Positions 1-9,785 of a stretch of 33,032 bases of DNA are shown piece after piece (the stretch's first letter is position 1; every line of letters starts with the position of its first letter). The notes under the pieces were generated by a model that saw nothing but the letters and a program-made list of their open reading frames with translations, was not told the origin of the DNA and made no database searches. Made by a program: the position numbers and the translations under genes. Origin of the DNA: Clostridia bacterium. Lineage in GTDB: Bacteria; Bacillota; Clostridia; Christensenellales; Aristaeellaceae. Location: the NCBI GenBank assembly GCA_017469265.1, contig JAFUGS010000091.1:1-33032 (forward strand), in the 5' to 3' direction.

Positions 1-367
1 AACTCCGCAATCATTATGCCTTGCATGATATGAAATTACAATAATGCCACAGCAACAGGAATTATACCTTATCTATTGTAACCAATACCACTATTTTTTG
101 CGTCCCACAGGCCACTTTGGTCGGAAAAACGACCAAAAGCAGGACTGAAATGCAGTAATAATGCGGGGTGCGCAACCTGATTTCTATAATTATGAGACTT
201 AGGTTATTGTATCTGTCTCTCCGTTATACTTCGTTCCAGCATTTTAACTGCTCTGTTCGAGAAATCTGCCATTGCGTTCTCCCCCAAAATGGAGTTATGT
301 TTACGGAAGCAAAACTTTCATGCCGTCGGCTATTACACCGACGGCAAAGCTGCGAGGAGAAATCTAC
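1..367. other. AT-rich non-coding leader region, no supported gene
   Basis: No convincing gene is visible here. The longest reading frame (168-386, plus) has no recognisable protein features and runs into a terminator hairpin. The stretch is clearly more AT-rich than the rest of the window. It holds a perfect 8-bp hairpin at 116-123/130-137 (TTTGGTCG with CGACCAAA) and another at 322-329/338-345 (GCCGTCGG with CCGACGGC). It may be the 3' part of an upstream transcript or an untranslated RNA ending at the terminator at 368-404. That is inference. Confidence 0.5.
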
Positions 368-404
368 TGCTAAGTCTACTTTTTAGTAGACTTAGCATTT
401 TTTT
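368..404 (+). terminator. Strong intrinsic terminator
   Basis: A 13-bp perfect stem (368-380 with 385-397) closes on a four-base T loop and is followed directly by seven T residues (398-404). This is a textbook Rho-independent terminator. It insulates the nrd promoter at 537 from whatever is transcribed upstream. Confidence 0.9.
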
Positions 405-470
405 ATGCAGATAAAATTCAGCAGCAGTATTTTTCATCCTGGGGGTGCGGACTAAATCCTGAACCAAACG

Positions 471-486
471 ATACAACAATTTGTGT
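471..486. promoter_or_regulatory. Candidate distal NrdR box
   Basis: ATACAACAATTTGTGT matches the better box at 513-528 at 12 of 16 positions. It starts exactly 42 bp upstream of that box, which puts both on the same face of the helix, as expected for paired NrdR sites. It is weaker than the proximal site, so it is called only because of the spacing. Confidence 0.5.
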
Positions 487-512
487 AAACAGATTTTTCT
501 TTTTTATAAAAA

Positions 513-528
513 ACACAATATCTTGTGT
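513..528. promoter_or_regulatory. NrdR box upstream of nrdG-nrdD
   Basis: ACACAATATCTTGTGT is a near-perfect palindrome and closely matches the known NrdR operator pattern (ACACNATATNTNGTGT-like). NrdR is the ATP/dATP-sensing repressor of ribonucleotide reductase genes. The site lies 8 bp upstream of the -35 element of the promoter that reads into nrdG and nrdD. No nrdR gene lies in this window. Confidence 0.8.
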
Positions 529-536
529 TTTATATA

Positions 537-565
537 TTGACAGAAGCATACTTTACGTCTATAAT
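537..565 (+). promoter_or_regulatory. Consensus sigma-A promoter for nrdG-nrdD-trxB
   Basis: TTGACA (537-542), a 17-bp spacer and TATAAT (560-565) form a perfect consensus promoter just downstream of the NrdR box. It implies a 5' untranslated leader of about 120 bases before nrdG. That leader contains a small hairpin at 655-660/666-671 (ACCGCA with TGCGGT). Confidence 0.85.
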
Positions 566-693
566 GGGTAGTACCAAAGAAACGCAACGTTACCGGGACT
601 CTGCCCCGTTCGCACCTTTGAGCCACAGTTCCCTGTTCCGTTGCAAATCATCGCACCGCATCCCTTGCGGTATGGTAAAAGAAGGTCGTTTGT

Positions 694-1209
694 ATGAGCA
701 CAGTACGCATTTCAGGCAGCAAGAAGCATTCTTCCGTAAACGGTCCCGGCGTGCGGTATGTCCTGTTCTTCCAGGGCTGCCCCCATCACTGCCCGGGCTG
801 CCAGAACCCGGAGACCCACGATCCCGCGGGCGGATCCGAGCGGAACGTGGCTGACGTAGTGCGGGAGATTTTGCAGACAAAGTACCTGGACGGCCTCACC
901 TTTTCCGGCGGCGACCCGTTGCTGCAGCCGGAAGCTGTAATTGAGATTGCCACTGCCGCAAAAAATGCAGGGCTGAACCTGTGGCTTTACACCGGCTGGA
1001 CCTTTGAACAGATTCAAAATGGCGCGGCAGGCGAAACTGCGAAAAAAGCGCTGAAGCATCTTGACGTTCTGGTAGACGGTCCTTTCGTGGAAAAGTTAAA
1101 GACCGGCAATGCCATCTGGCGCGGCAGCGACAACCAGCGGCTCATCGACGTGCAACGTTCATTAGCGGAAGGCAATGTAGTTGAATTACCAGATTCTAAA
1201 GTAAAGTAG
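694..1209 (+). CDS. nrdG: Anaerobic ribonucleotide reductase activating protein
   Basis: This 171-residue protein is a radical-SAM activase that puts the glycyl radical on NrdD, using S-adenosylmethionine and a [4Fe-4S] cluster. The cluster motif is C29-x3-C33-x2-C36 (CPHHCPGC), preceded by the family-typical NGPGVR stretch. The SAM-contacting FSGGDPLLQ motif lies near residue 70, and the C-terminal NQRLIDVQRSL motif is also typical of NrdG. The length fits the family. The start at 694 follows a GAAGG ribosome site at about 680. The gene precedes nrdD, the reverse of the common nrdD-nrdG order, and both lie behind the NrdR-box promoter. Base composition is lower in GC than in most of the window. 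Confidence 0.95.
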   Translation: MSTVRISGSKKHSSVNGPGVRYVLFFQGCPHHCPGCQNPETHDPAGGSERNVADVVREILQTKYLDGLTFSGGDPLLQPEAVIEIATAAKNAGLNLWLYTGWTFEQIQNGAAGETAKKALKHLDVLVDGPFVEKLKTGNAIWRGSDNQRLIDVQRSLAEGNVVELPDSKVK

Positions 1210-1275
1210 AAACCAGATTTTTTTCAGAACGGCAAAGAAAAGACAGGAGCAAAGCCCCGAGTTCCGAAGCCGCAG

Positions 1276-1318
1276 GCGAATGAGTCTATGGAATCGCATT
1301 CGCGCACGGTTTTGCGAT
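1276..1318 (+). other. Overlapping alternative hairpins in the nrdG-nrdD spacer
   Basis: The 176-base gap between nrdG and nrdD contains GCGAATG (1276-1282) able to pair with CATTCGC (1297-1303). It also contains ATCGCA (1293-1298) able to pair with TGCGAT (1313-1318). The two stems share bases, so only one can form at a time. This could be a leader or processing structure, or chance. No T-run follows. Confidence 0.3.
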
Positions 1319-1385
1319 GCCTTTCCTTTGCCGCGCAGATCACAAATGCAAAATTTATAAAAGAAAGAGAGAGCCAACACACATC

Positions 1386-3824
1386 ATGACGTATTTTAAG
1401 AATGTAGTAAAACGCAACGGCATCACCGTTCCCTTTGACGAGAAAAAAATCGAGAACGCTATCGCCAAGGCTTTCATTGCCACCGGCGAAGTGGAAGCCC
1501 GCAACGTTTCCACCATCGCAGGCGCCATCACCCTGATGGTCATCACCAACCTGCGGGAAAACTCCCAGGAAATTCCTACCGTAGAGGATATCCAGGACCG
1601 CGTGGAATCCACTTTAATGAAATGCGATTACGTGAAAACAGCCAAAGCCTACATTTTATACCGTAAACAGCACCAGCAGGCCCGCCACACCAAAAACACC
1701 CTGCTGGATTACAAAAAGCTGGTAGACGGCTACATCGGAAAAGACAAAGACTGGCGGGTAAAAGAAAACTCCACCGTCACATTAAGCGTGGGCGCGCTGA
1801 TTCTGTCCAATTCCGGCGCCATCACCGCCAACTACTGGCTCAGCGAAATTTATGATGAAGATATTGCGGAAGCGCATCGCAAATGCTTCATGCACATCCA
1901 CGACCTGAGCATGCTCACCGGGTACTGCGCAGGCTGGAGCCTGAAGCAGCTGATCCAGGAAGGGCTGGGCGGCGTTCCCGACCGCATCTCTTCCGCACCG
2001 GCCAAACATTTAAGCACCCTCTGCAACCAGATGGTCAACTTCCTGGGCATCATGCAGAACGAATGGGCCGGCGCACAGGCCTTCTCTTCTTTTGATACGT
2101 ACCTGGCTCCTTTTGTAAAAGTCGACAATCTGGACTATAAAGAAGTAAAACAGTGCATCCAGTCTTTCATCTACGGGGTGAACACCCCCTCCCGCTGGGG
2201 CACACAGGCGCCCTTCTCCAACATCACGCTGGACTGGGTCTGCCCGAAGGACCTGAGCAACCTGCCTGCCATCGTGGGCGGGAAGGAGCTGGACTTCACC
2301 TACGGCGAGTGCCAGAAGGAAATGGACATGGTGAACAAGGCCTTCATCGAGATCATGATCGAGGGCGACGCCAACGGCCGGGGATTTCAGTATCCGATTC
2401 CCACCTACTCCATCACCCGGGACTTTGACTGGAGCGAGACGGAGAACAACAAGCTGCTGTTCGAGATGACCGCCAAGTACGGCACCCCCTACTTCAGCAA
2501 CTACATCAACAGCGACATGGAGCCCAGCGACGTGCGGAGCATGTGCTGCCGGCTGCGGCTGGACCTGCGGGAGCTGCGGAAAAAGAGCGGCGGCTTCTTC
2601 GGCAGCGGTGAGAGCACCGGGTCCATCGGCGTGGTGACCATCAACCTGCCCCGGATCGCGTACCTGGCGAAGGACGAGGCGGATTTCTACGCCCGGCTGG
2701 ACAAGCTGATGGACATCGCGGCCCGCAGCCTGAAGACCAAGCGGACGGTCATCACCAAGCTGCTGGACAGCGGCCTGTATCCCTACACGAAGCGGTACCT
2801 GGGCACCTTCGAGAACCACTTCTCCACCATCGGGCTGGTGGGCATGAACGAGACCGGGCTGAACGCCGCCTGGCTGCGGAAGGACCTGACCCACGAGGAG
2901 ACCCAGGCCTTCGCCCGGGACGTGCTGAACCATATGCGGACCCGGCTGAGCGACTACCAGGAGCAGTACGGGGATCTGTACAACCTGGAGGCTACCCCCG
3001 CCGAGTCCACGGCCTACCGCTTCGCCAAGCATGACAAGGAGCAGTATCCGGACATCATCACCGCCAACGAGAACGGCAAGCCCTACTACACCAACTCCAG
3101 CCACCTGCCCGTGGGCTACAGCGAGGACGTGTTCTCCGCCCTGGACGTGCAGGACGAGCTGCAGACCCTGTACACCTCCGGCACCGTGTTCCACGCCTTC
3201 CTGGGGGAGAAGCTGCCGGACTGGAAGGCCGCGGCTACCCTGGTGCGGAAGATCGCGGAAAACTACAAGCTGCCCTACTACACCATGAGCCCCACCTACT
3301 CCGTGTGCAAGAATCACGGGTACCTGGCGGGGGAGGTGTACACCTGCCCCCACTGCGGGGAGAAGACCGAGGTGTACAGCCGGATCACCGGGTACTACCG
3401 CCCCGTGCAGAACTGGAACGACGGCAAGGCCCAGGAGTTCAAGGACCGGAAGGTCTATGACATCGGCCGCAGCCACCTGCGCCACACCGGGCCCCTGCAT
3501 CCGGACACCGTGACCGCCGCGCCGGCCGCCCGGGCCGCGGAGCCCCAGGCGGAGGGGAAGAAGCCCGTGAGCCGGGCCATGCTGTTCGTCTCCGCCACCT
3601 GCCCGAACTGCAGGCTGGCGAAGAACCTGCTGCAGAAGGCGGGATACGTGTACAAGGAAGTGCTGGCCTCGGACAACGTGGACCTGGCCAACAAGTACGG
3701 CATCCGGCAGGCGCCCACCCTGGTGGTGCTGGAGGGGGAGAACTTCACGAAGTACAAGGGCGTCAGCGAGATCAGGGGCATGCTGACCGCACGGGACGTG
3801 CAGGGCGACAAGAAGGCCATCTGA
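1386..3824 (+). CDS. nrdD: Class III ribonucleoside-triphosphate reductase with fused redoxin domain
   Basis: This 812-residue enzyme reduces ribonucleotides to deoxyribonucleotides under anoxic conditions using a glycyl radical. An ATP-cone lies at about 1-95 (VVKRNGITVPFDEKKIENAI). The catalytic barrel follows, with a CC pair in the finger-loop region (MCCRL). The zinc site is C641, H644, C654 and C657, and the radical glycine is G669 in RITGYYRP. After an Ala/Pro-rich linker (about 701-725) comes a redoxin-like domain with C739-P-N-C742 and a QAPT motif typical of the cis-proline loop. Ordinary NrdD proteins end soon after the glycyl domain, so this tail is unusual. The start at 1386 is chosen because the ATP-cone begins there; the frame is open further upstream without homology. 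Codon usage changes sharply near 2200. Confidence 0.93.
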   Translation: MTYFKNVVKRNGITVPFDEKKIENAIAKAFIATGEVEARNVSTIAGAITLMVITNLRENSQEIPTVEDIQDRVESTLMKCDYVKTAKAYILYRKQHQQARHTKNTLLDYKKLVDGYIGKDKDWRVKENSTVTLSVGALILSNSGAITANYWLSEIYDEDIAEAHRKCFMHIHDLSMLTGYCAGWSLKQLIQEGLGGVPDRISSAPAKHLSTLCNQMVNFLGIMQNEWAGAQAFSSFDTYLAPFVKVDNLDYKEVKQCIQSFIYGVNTPSRWGTQAPFSNITLDWVCPKDLSNLPAIVGGKELDFTYGECQKEMDMVNKAFIEIMIEGDANGRGFQYPIPTYSITRDFDWSETENNKLLFEMTAKYGTPYFSNYINSDMEPSDVRSMCCRLRLDLRELRKKSGGFFGSGESTGSIGVVTINLPRIAYLAKDEADFYARLDKLMDIAARSLKTKRTVITKLLDSGLYPYTKRYLGTFENHFSTIGLVGMNETGLNAAWLRKDLTHEETQAFARDVLNHMRTRLSDYQEQYGDLYNLEATPAESTAYRFAKHDKEQYPDIITANENGKPYYTNSSHLPVGYSEDVFSALDVQDELQTLYTSGTVFHAFLGEKLPDWKAAATLVRKIAENYKLPYYTMSPTYSVCKNHGYLAGEVYTCPHCGEKTEVYSRITGYYRPVQNWNDGKAQEFKDRKVYDIGRSHLRHTGPLHPDTVTAAPAARAAEPQAEGKKPVSRAMLFVSATCPNCRLAKNLLQKAGYVYKEVLASDNVDLANKYGIRQAPTLVVLEGENFTKYKGVSEIRGMLTARDVQGDKKAI

Positions 3825-3840
3825 CGGAGGAAAGGGACCG

Positions 3841-6287
<2,447 letters not shown>

Positions 6288-6308
6288 GCCGTGAAGGCGA
6301 AAAAACGC

Positions 6309-6338
6309 CCGGGATCCGAAAGGATCCCGGGTTTTTTG
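6309..6338. terminator. Bidirectional intrinsic terminator
   Basis: A 10-bp perfect stem, CCCGGGATCC (6309-6318) and GGATCCCGGG (6323-6332), encloses a GAAA tetraloop and is followed by six T residues. An A-run just upstream (6299-6306) gives a T-run on the other strand, so it can also stop minus-strand transcripts from argH. Confidence 0.92.
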
Positions 6339-6346
6339 AGTGTGAT

Positions 6347-6606
6347 TTGGTATCTCTTCAGTCGCTTCGCTCTCTGAGGAATTCCATTCCGGGGGACGGC
6401 TATCCGTTCGCTCAATGGTCGTTCAGAACCCTTGGAGCGGGTTCTGAACTCCCTTTCGCGCTAACAAACTCAGCTTCCTTTCGCCTTACGGCGAACTGCC
6501 CACCGGGCAGCCGGTCGCATCGTTTGCAATCGCTAAGAACCGGCGAGAATCAAGGCCCCCGGAGATGGAACACCTCAGCGCTCCGCTTGCTGGACTGAAT
6601 CGTTTC
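6347..6606 (+). repeat. Dispersed hairpin-rich repeat, full-length copy 1
   Basis: This about 260-bp non-coding element fills the gap between the converging gdhA and argH. Its left end (TTTGGTATCTCTTCAG, then a CGCTTCGCTCTCTGAGG block and GGAATTCC) recurs at 32881. Its right end (CGCTCCGCTTGCTGGACTGA, then ATCGTT) recurs at 10807-10832. The ends are roughly inverted copies of each other (TTCAG against CTGAA). Internal hairpins include a perfect 11-bp stem at 6421-6431/6439-6449 and CTGCCC/GGGCAG around 6507. No transposase is encoded. It is probably a MITE-like or REP-like mobile or structured element. Confidence 0.75.
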
Positions 6607-6631
6607 ATGATTTGGGTCTGGATGGCAGGGC

Positions 6632-8005
6632 TTATTCCGCCAGCTTCGCCCGGGCGCGGGCGATGGCGGCGCGGACCTGGGCGGGGGCGGGGGCGCCGGG
6701 GATATCCCGCTTCTCCACGCAGGCGATGAGGCTCAGGGCCTCGAAGACATCGCTGTCGAAGGCGGGATGGAAGGCCCGCAGCTCCGGCAGGGTCAGGTCC
6801 AGCAGGGCCTTGTTTTCCGACAGGCAGTGGGCCACCAGTTCCCCCACCACCCGGTGGGCGTCCCGGAAGGGGACGCCTTTTTTGACCAGGTAGTCCGCGC
6901 AGTCCGTGGCGTTGGTAAAGCCGCCGGCGGCGCCCTTTTCCATGACGTCCGCGCGGAAGGTGACGGTCTTCAGCATGGCGGTGAAGACGGTGAGGCTCTT
7001 GACCAGGGTGTCCCGGGCGTCGAAGAAGGCCTCCTTGTCCTCCTGCATGTCCTTGTTATAGGCCAGGGGGATGCCCTTCATCACGGTGAGGAGGGTCATG
7101 AGATCGCCGTAGACCCGGCCGGTTTTGCCCCGGATCAGCTCCGCCACGTCCGGGTTCTTTTTCTGGGGCATGATGCTGGAGCCGGTGGCGAAGCCGTCGT
7201 CCATCTCCACGAAGCGGAACTCATGGGTGTTCCAGAGGATCAGCTCCTCGCAGAAGCGGGAAAGATGCATCATGGCGATGGAAGCGGCGGACAGAAAATC
7301 CAGCAGGAAGTCCCGGTCCGACACGCCGTCCAGGCTGTTCTCGGAGACGCGGCTGAAATCCAGCAGCTCCGCCACCCGGGCCCGGTTCAGGGGGTAGGTG
7401 GTGCCCGCCAGGGCGCCGGAGCCCAGCACCATGACATCCGCGGCGTCAAAGGCCCGGCGGAAGCGGTCCCGGTCCCGCAGGAACATCTGGACATAGGCCA
7501 GCAGATGGTGGGCCAGGGTGATGGGCTGGGCCTTCTGCAGGTGGGTGTAGCCGGGCATGATGGTGTGCAGGTGCTTCTCCGCGGTGTCCAGCAGGACGGA
7601 GACCAGCTCCGAGAGCAGGGTTTCCGCCTCCCGGCAGGAAACCCGGGCGTACATGCGGGTGTCCAGGGCCACCTGGTCATTCCGGCTGCGGCCGGTGTGC
7701 AGGCGCTTGCCGGCCTCGCCGATCCGCTCGATCAGCAGGGTTTCCACATTCATGTGGATATCCTCCGCGTCCGTGCGCCAGGCGATTTTGCCCTCCCGGG
7801 CGTCCGCCAGGATGCTCCGGAGGCCCTGGACGATTTTCTCCGCGTCCGCCGCGGGGATGATGCCCTGCTCCCCCAGCATGGTGGCGTGGGCGATGGAGCC
7901 GGTAATGTCCTGCTCGAAGAGGCGCTGGTCGAAGGAGATGCTGGAATGGAAATCATCCACCAGCTGATCGGTGGCTTTGCCGAAACGGCCGGCCCATAGC
8001 TTCAT
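6632..8005 (-). CDS. argH: Argininosuccinate lyase
   Basis: This 457-residue enzyme splits argininosuccinate into arginine and fumarate, the last step of arginine synthesis. It belongs to the fumarase/aspartase superfamily. The signature GSSIMPQKKNP lies at 275-285, with catalytic serine at about S276/S277 in the mobile loop. The TGRSRNDQ motif is at 104-111, and PGYTHLQKAQP at 151-161 carries the T/H catalytic pair. Full length, no damage seen. The start at 8005 has an AAAGGAG site upstream on the minus strand. It is the last gene of a minus-strand group with the nucleoside kinase and exonuclease. No argG or other arginine gene is in the window, so the pathway is split elsewhere. Confidence 0.95.
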   Translation of the reverse strand: MKLWAGRFGKATDQLVDDFHSSISFDQRLFEQDITGSIAHATMLGEQGIIPAADAEKIVQGLRSILADAREGKIAWRTDAEDIHMNVETLLIERIGEAGKRLHTGRSRNDQVALDTRMYARVSCREAETLLSELVSVLLDTAEKHLHTIMPGYTHLQKAQPITLAHHLLAYVQMFLRDRDRFRRAFDAADVMVLGSGALAGTTYPLNRARVAELLDFSRVSENSLDGVSDRDFLLDFLSAASIAMMHLSRFCEELILWNTHEFRFVEMDDGFATGSSIMPQKKNPDVAELIRGKTGRVYGDLMTLLTVMKGIPLAYNKDMQEDKEAFFDARDTLVKSLTVFTAMLKTVTFRADVMEKGAAGGFTNATDCADYLVKKGVPFRDAHRVVGELVAHCLSENKALLDLTLPELRAFHPAFDSDVFEALSLIACVEKRDIPGAPAPAQVRAAIARARAKLAE

Positions 8006-8034
8006 GGCGGTTAAACTCCTTTACGGATGGATTT

Positions 8035-8098
8035 CCCCCTGCCGGAGCAGGGGGAGAGGGGATTCAGGTCAGGGGACGCCCCGCCGGCCCCTGGGGCG
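8035..8098 (-). other. Two hairpins in the kinase-argH spacer
   Basis: CCCCCTGC/GCAGGGGG (8035-8042 with 8047-8054) is a perfect 8-bp stem. CGCCCC/GGGGCG (8077-8082 with 8093-8098) is a second stem. Both lie between the nucleoside kinase stop and argH on the minus strand. Neither has a good T-run, so they may stabilise or process the transcript rather than end it. Confidence 0.4.
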
Positions 8099-8114
8099 GC
8101 GGAGACCGAAAAGA

Positions 8115-9764
8115 TCAGGCTTCCTCCAGGGTGCAGCCGCCGATGAACTCCCGCAGGAGGCTCAGGGGCGGGATCTCGTTCAGGATGGCGGGATCCACAT
8201 CCGGGAGATAGTTCAGCACCTTGATGAGCCGCCGGGCCATCAGGTAATTGGGGGAGGATTCGGGCACCCCCTTCAGCAGGTCGTAGACCGGGGACTTGAG
8301 CACGGGCAGCTCGTAATGCAGGGCGGTGTTGAACATGCTGTCCGCGTTCTCCTGATAGGGGAAGATCCATTTTTCCTCCCCCTGGCGGACGCTGGGCCAC
8401 ATGGCCAGGGTGTCCTCCGGATCCGTGCCGCGGAACAGGCAGTCCCGGACCACCCGCCGCAGCAGGCGCACGTCCGTCGTGCGGATGCGGTTGTGATCAT
8501 CCAGGTTGAGGCAGGTGAGGGCGGAGACGAAGATTTTGTACACCTCCTCCGGGGGGAAGAGGCCGGACACCAGGGGATTGAGCCCGTGGATGCCCTCCAG
8601 GATCAGAATCTCATCCGTCCGCAGGGAGGTGGGCTCAGTGACGTACTCCCGCTTGCCGGTGCTGAAATTGAAGGTGGGCATGGACACGGTTTCCCCGCTG
8701 AGCAGGGCGGAAATCTTCTCCGCCATGAGGGGGAGATCCATGGCCTCCGGGGATTCCAGGTCCACGGTGCCGTCCGGGCCGGGGGCGATCTGGTCCCGGT
8801 CCAGGTAGAAATCGTCCATGGAGATGCGGCGGGCGGGATGACCCTGCACCTGCAGATGCACGGCCAGGCGGCCGGCGAAGGTGGTCTTCCCGCTGGAGGA
8901 GGGACCGGCCACCAGCACCACGTGCTTGTACTGGCGGCAGATGTTCTCCGCGATGTCGCTGAGGGCGCCCTCGTGGAGGGCCTCATTCACCCGGATGAAA
9001 TTCCGCAGCCGGTGTCCCTCGATCATGAGGGACACGTCGGAGACGTTCCGGATGCCCAGGATGTCGCACCAGCGGGCGCTCTGGCGGAAGATTTCCAGAT
9101 GCTTCGGGCGGTAGGCGTAGGGGGCGGCGTGGAGATGATCCTTGGCCGCTGGCAGCTGCAGCACGAAGCCGCCCCGGAGCTCGAAGAGGGTAAAGACGCT
9201 GACGTAACCGGTGGAGGGGGCCATGGCGCCGTAGAAGTACTCCCACATGCCGTCGATGGCGTACATGGTGAAGGTGGGCCGGGGGCGGCGCTCCAGCAGC
9301 TCCACCTTGTCCGGCTGCTGCTCATCGGCGAAATAGTCAATGGCGTCCTCCCGGGACCATTCCTTTTTTTCGAAGGGGAGATCCAGGGCGATGAGGCGGC
9401 GCATTTCGTTTTCGATTTTCACGATGTCCTGCCGGTGCAGCACGCGGCCGGGCATCCGGACGAAGACGCCGTAGCCCACGGAGTACTCAATGCGCACCTG
9501 CTCGTAGGGGAAGAGGTGCTTCAGGGCCAGCAGCAGCACGAAGCGGAGAGAACGCTCATAGATCCGGCGGCCTTCCTCATGATTCAGGGTCAGGGGGATC
9601 AGCTGGCAGGACGCGGAAACGGGATCGTTCAGCTCCGCGACGATGCCCCCCTTCAGGGCGGCCAGCGTCCCGGAGGGGAACGCGTCCAGCGCCTCCAGAC
9701 AGGCGCGGACGGAGGTCCCTTCCGGCAGGGATGTTTCAGCCTGAGCAAAACGGATGGTCATCAT
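8115..9764 (-). CDS. TGS-domain nucleoside (uridine) kinase-like protein
   Basis: This 549-residue protein has a threonyl-tRNA-synthetase-like N-terminal half. A TGS-like fold covers about 1-60, followed by a region resembling the synthetase's second additional domain (60-220). It is joined to a P-loop kinase of the uridine kinase/phosphoribulokinase family. The Walker A motif is GPSSSGKTT at 287-295, followed by the family-typical SMDDFYLDRD. The architecture is known from clostridia, where it is annotated as a nucleoside kinase; the physiological substrate is unclear. The start is an ATG-ATG pair behind GGAGG. It begins 21 bases after the upstream exonuclease stop, so the two are probably co-transcribed. 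Confidence 0.85.
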   Translation of the reverse strand: MMTIRFAQAETSLPEGTSVRACLEALDAFPSGTLAALKGGIVAELNDPVSASCQLIPLTLNHEEGRRIYERSLRFVLLLALKHLFPYEQVRIEYSVGYGVFVRMPGRVLHRQDIVKIENEMRRLIALDLPFEKKEWSREDAIDYFADEQQPDKVELLERRPRPTFTMYAIDGMWEYFYGAMAPSTGYVSVFTLFELRGGFVLQLPAAKDHLHAAPYAYRPKHLEIFRQSARWCDILGIRNVSDVSLMIEGHRLRNFIRVNEALHEGALSDIAENICRQYKHVVLVAGPSSSGKTTFAGRLAVHLQVQGHPARRISMDDFYLDRDQIAPGPDGTVDLESPEAMDLPLMAEKISALLSGETVSMPTFNFSTGKREYVTEPTSLRTDEILILEGIHGLNPLVSGLFPPEEVYKIFVSALTCLNLDDHNRIRTTDVRLLRRVVRDCLFRGTDPEDTLAMWPSVRQGEEKWIFPYQENADSMFNTALHYELPVLKSPVYDLLKGVPESSPNYLMARRLIKVLNYLPDVDPAILNEIPPLSLLREFIGGCTLEEA

Positions 9765-9785
9765 GAAATCCGGCCTCCTTCTCGG

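Noticed and set aside
168-386. 72-codon open frame in the AT-rich leader
   Set aside because: No ribosome site, no recognisable domain, and it runs into the terminator hairpin at 368.
566-693. Riboswitch in the nrdG leader
   Set aside because: Only one short hairpin (655-671) is seen, and no known ligand-binding consensus such as the cobalamin box is recognisable.
6347-6598. Small protein encoded by repeat copy 1, with similar peptide text in copy 3
   Set aside because: The shared peptide arises only because the DNA blocks are conserved; the frames diverge in the variable hairpin, there is no ribosome site, and hairpins dominate the sequence.
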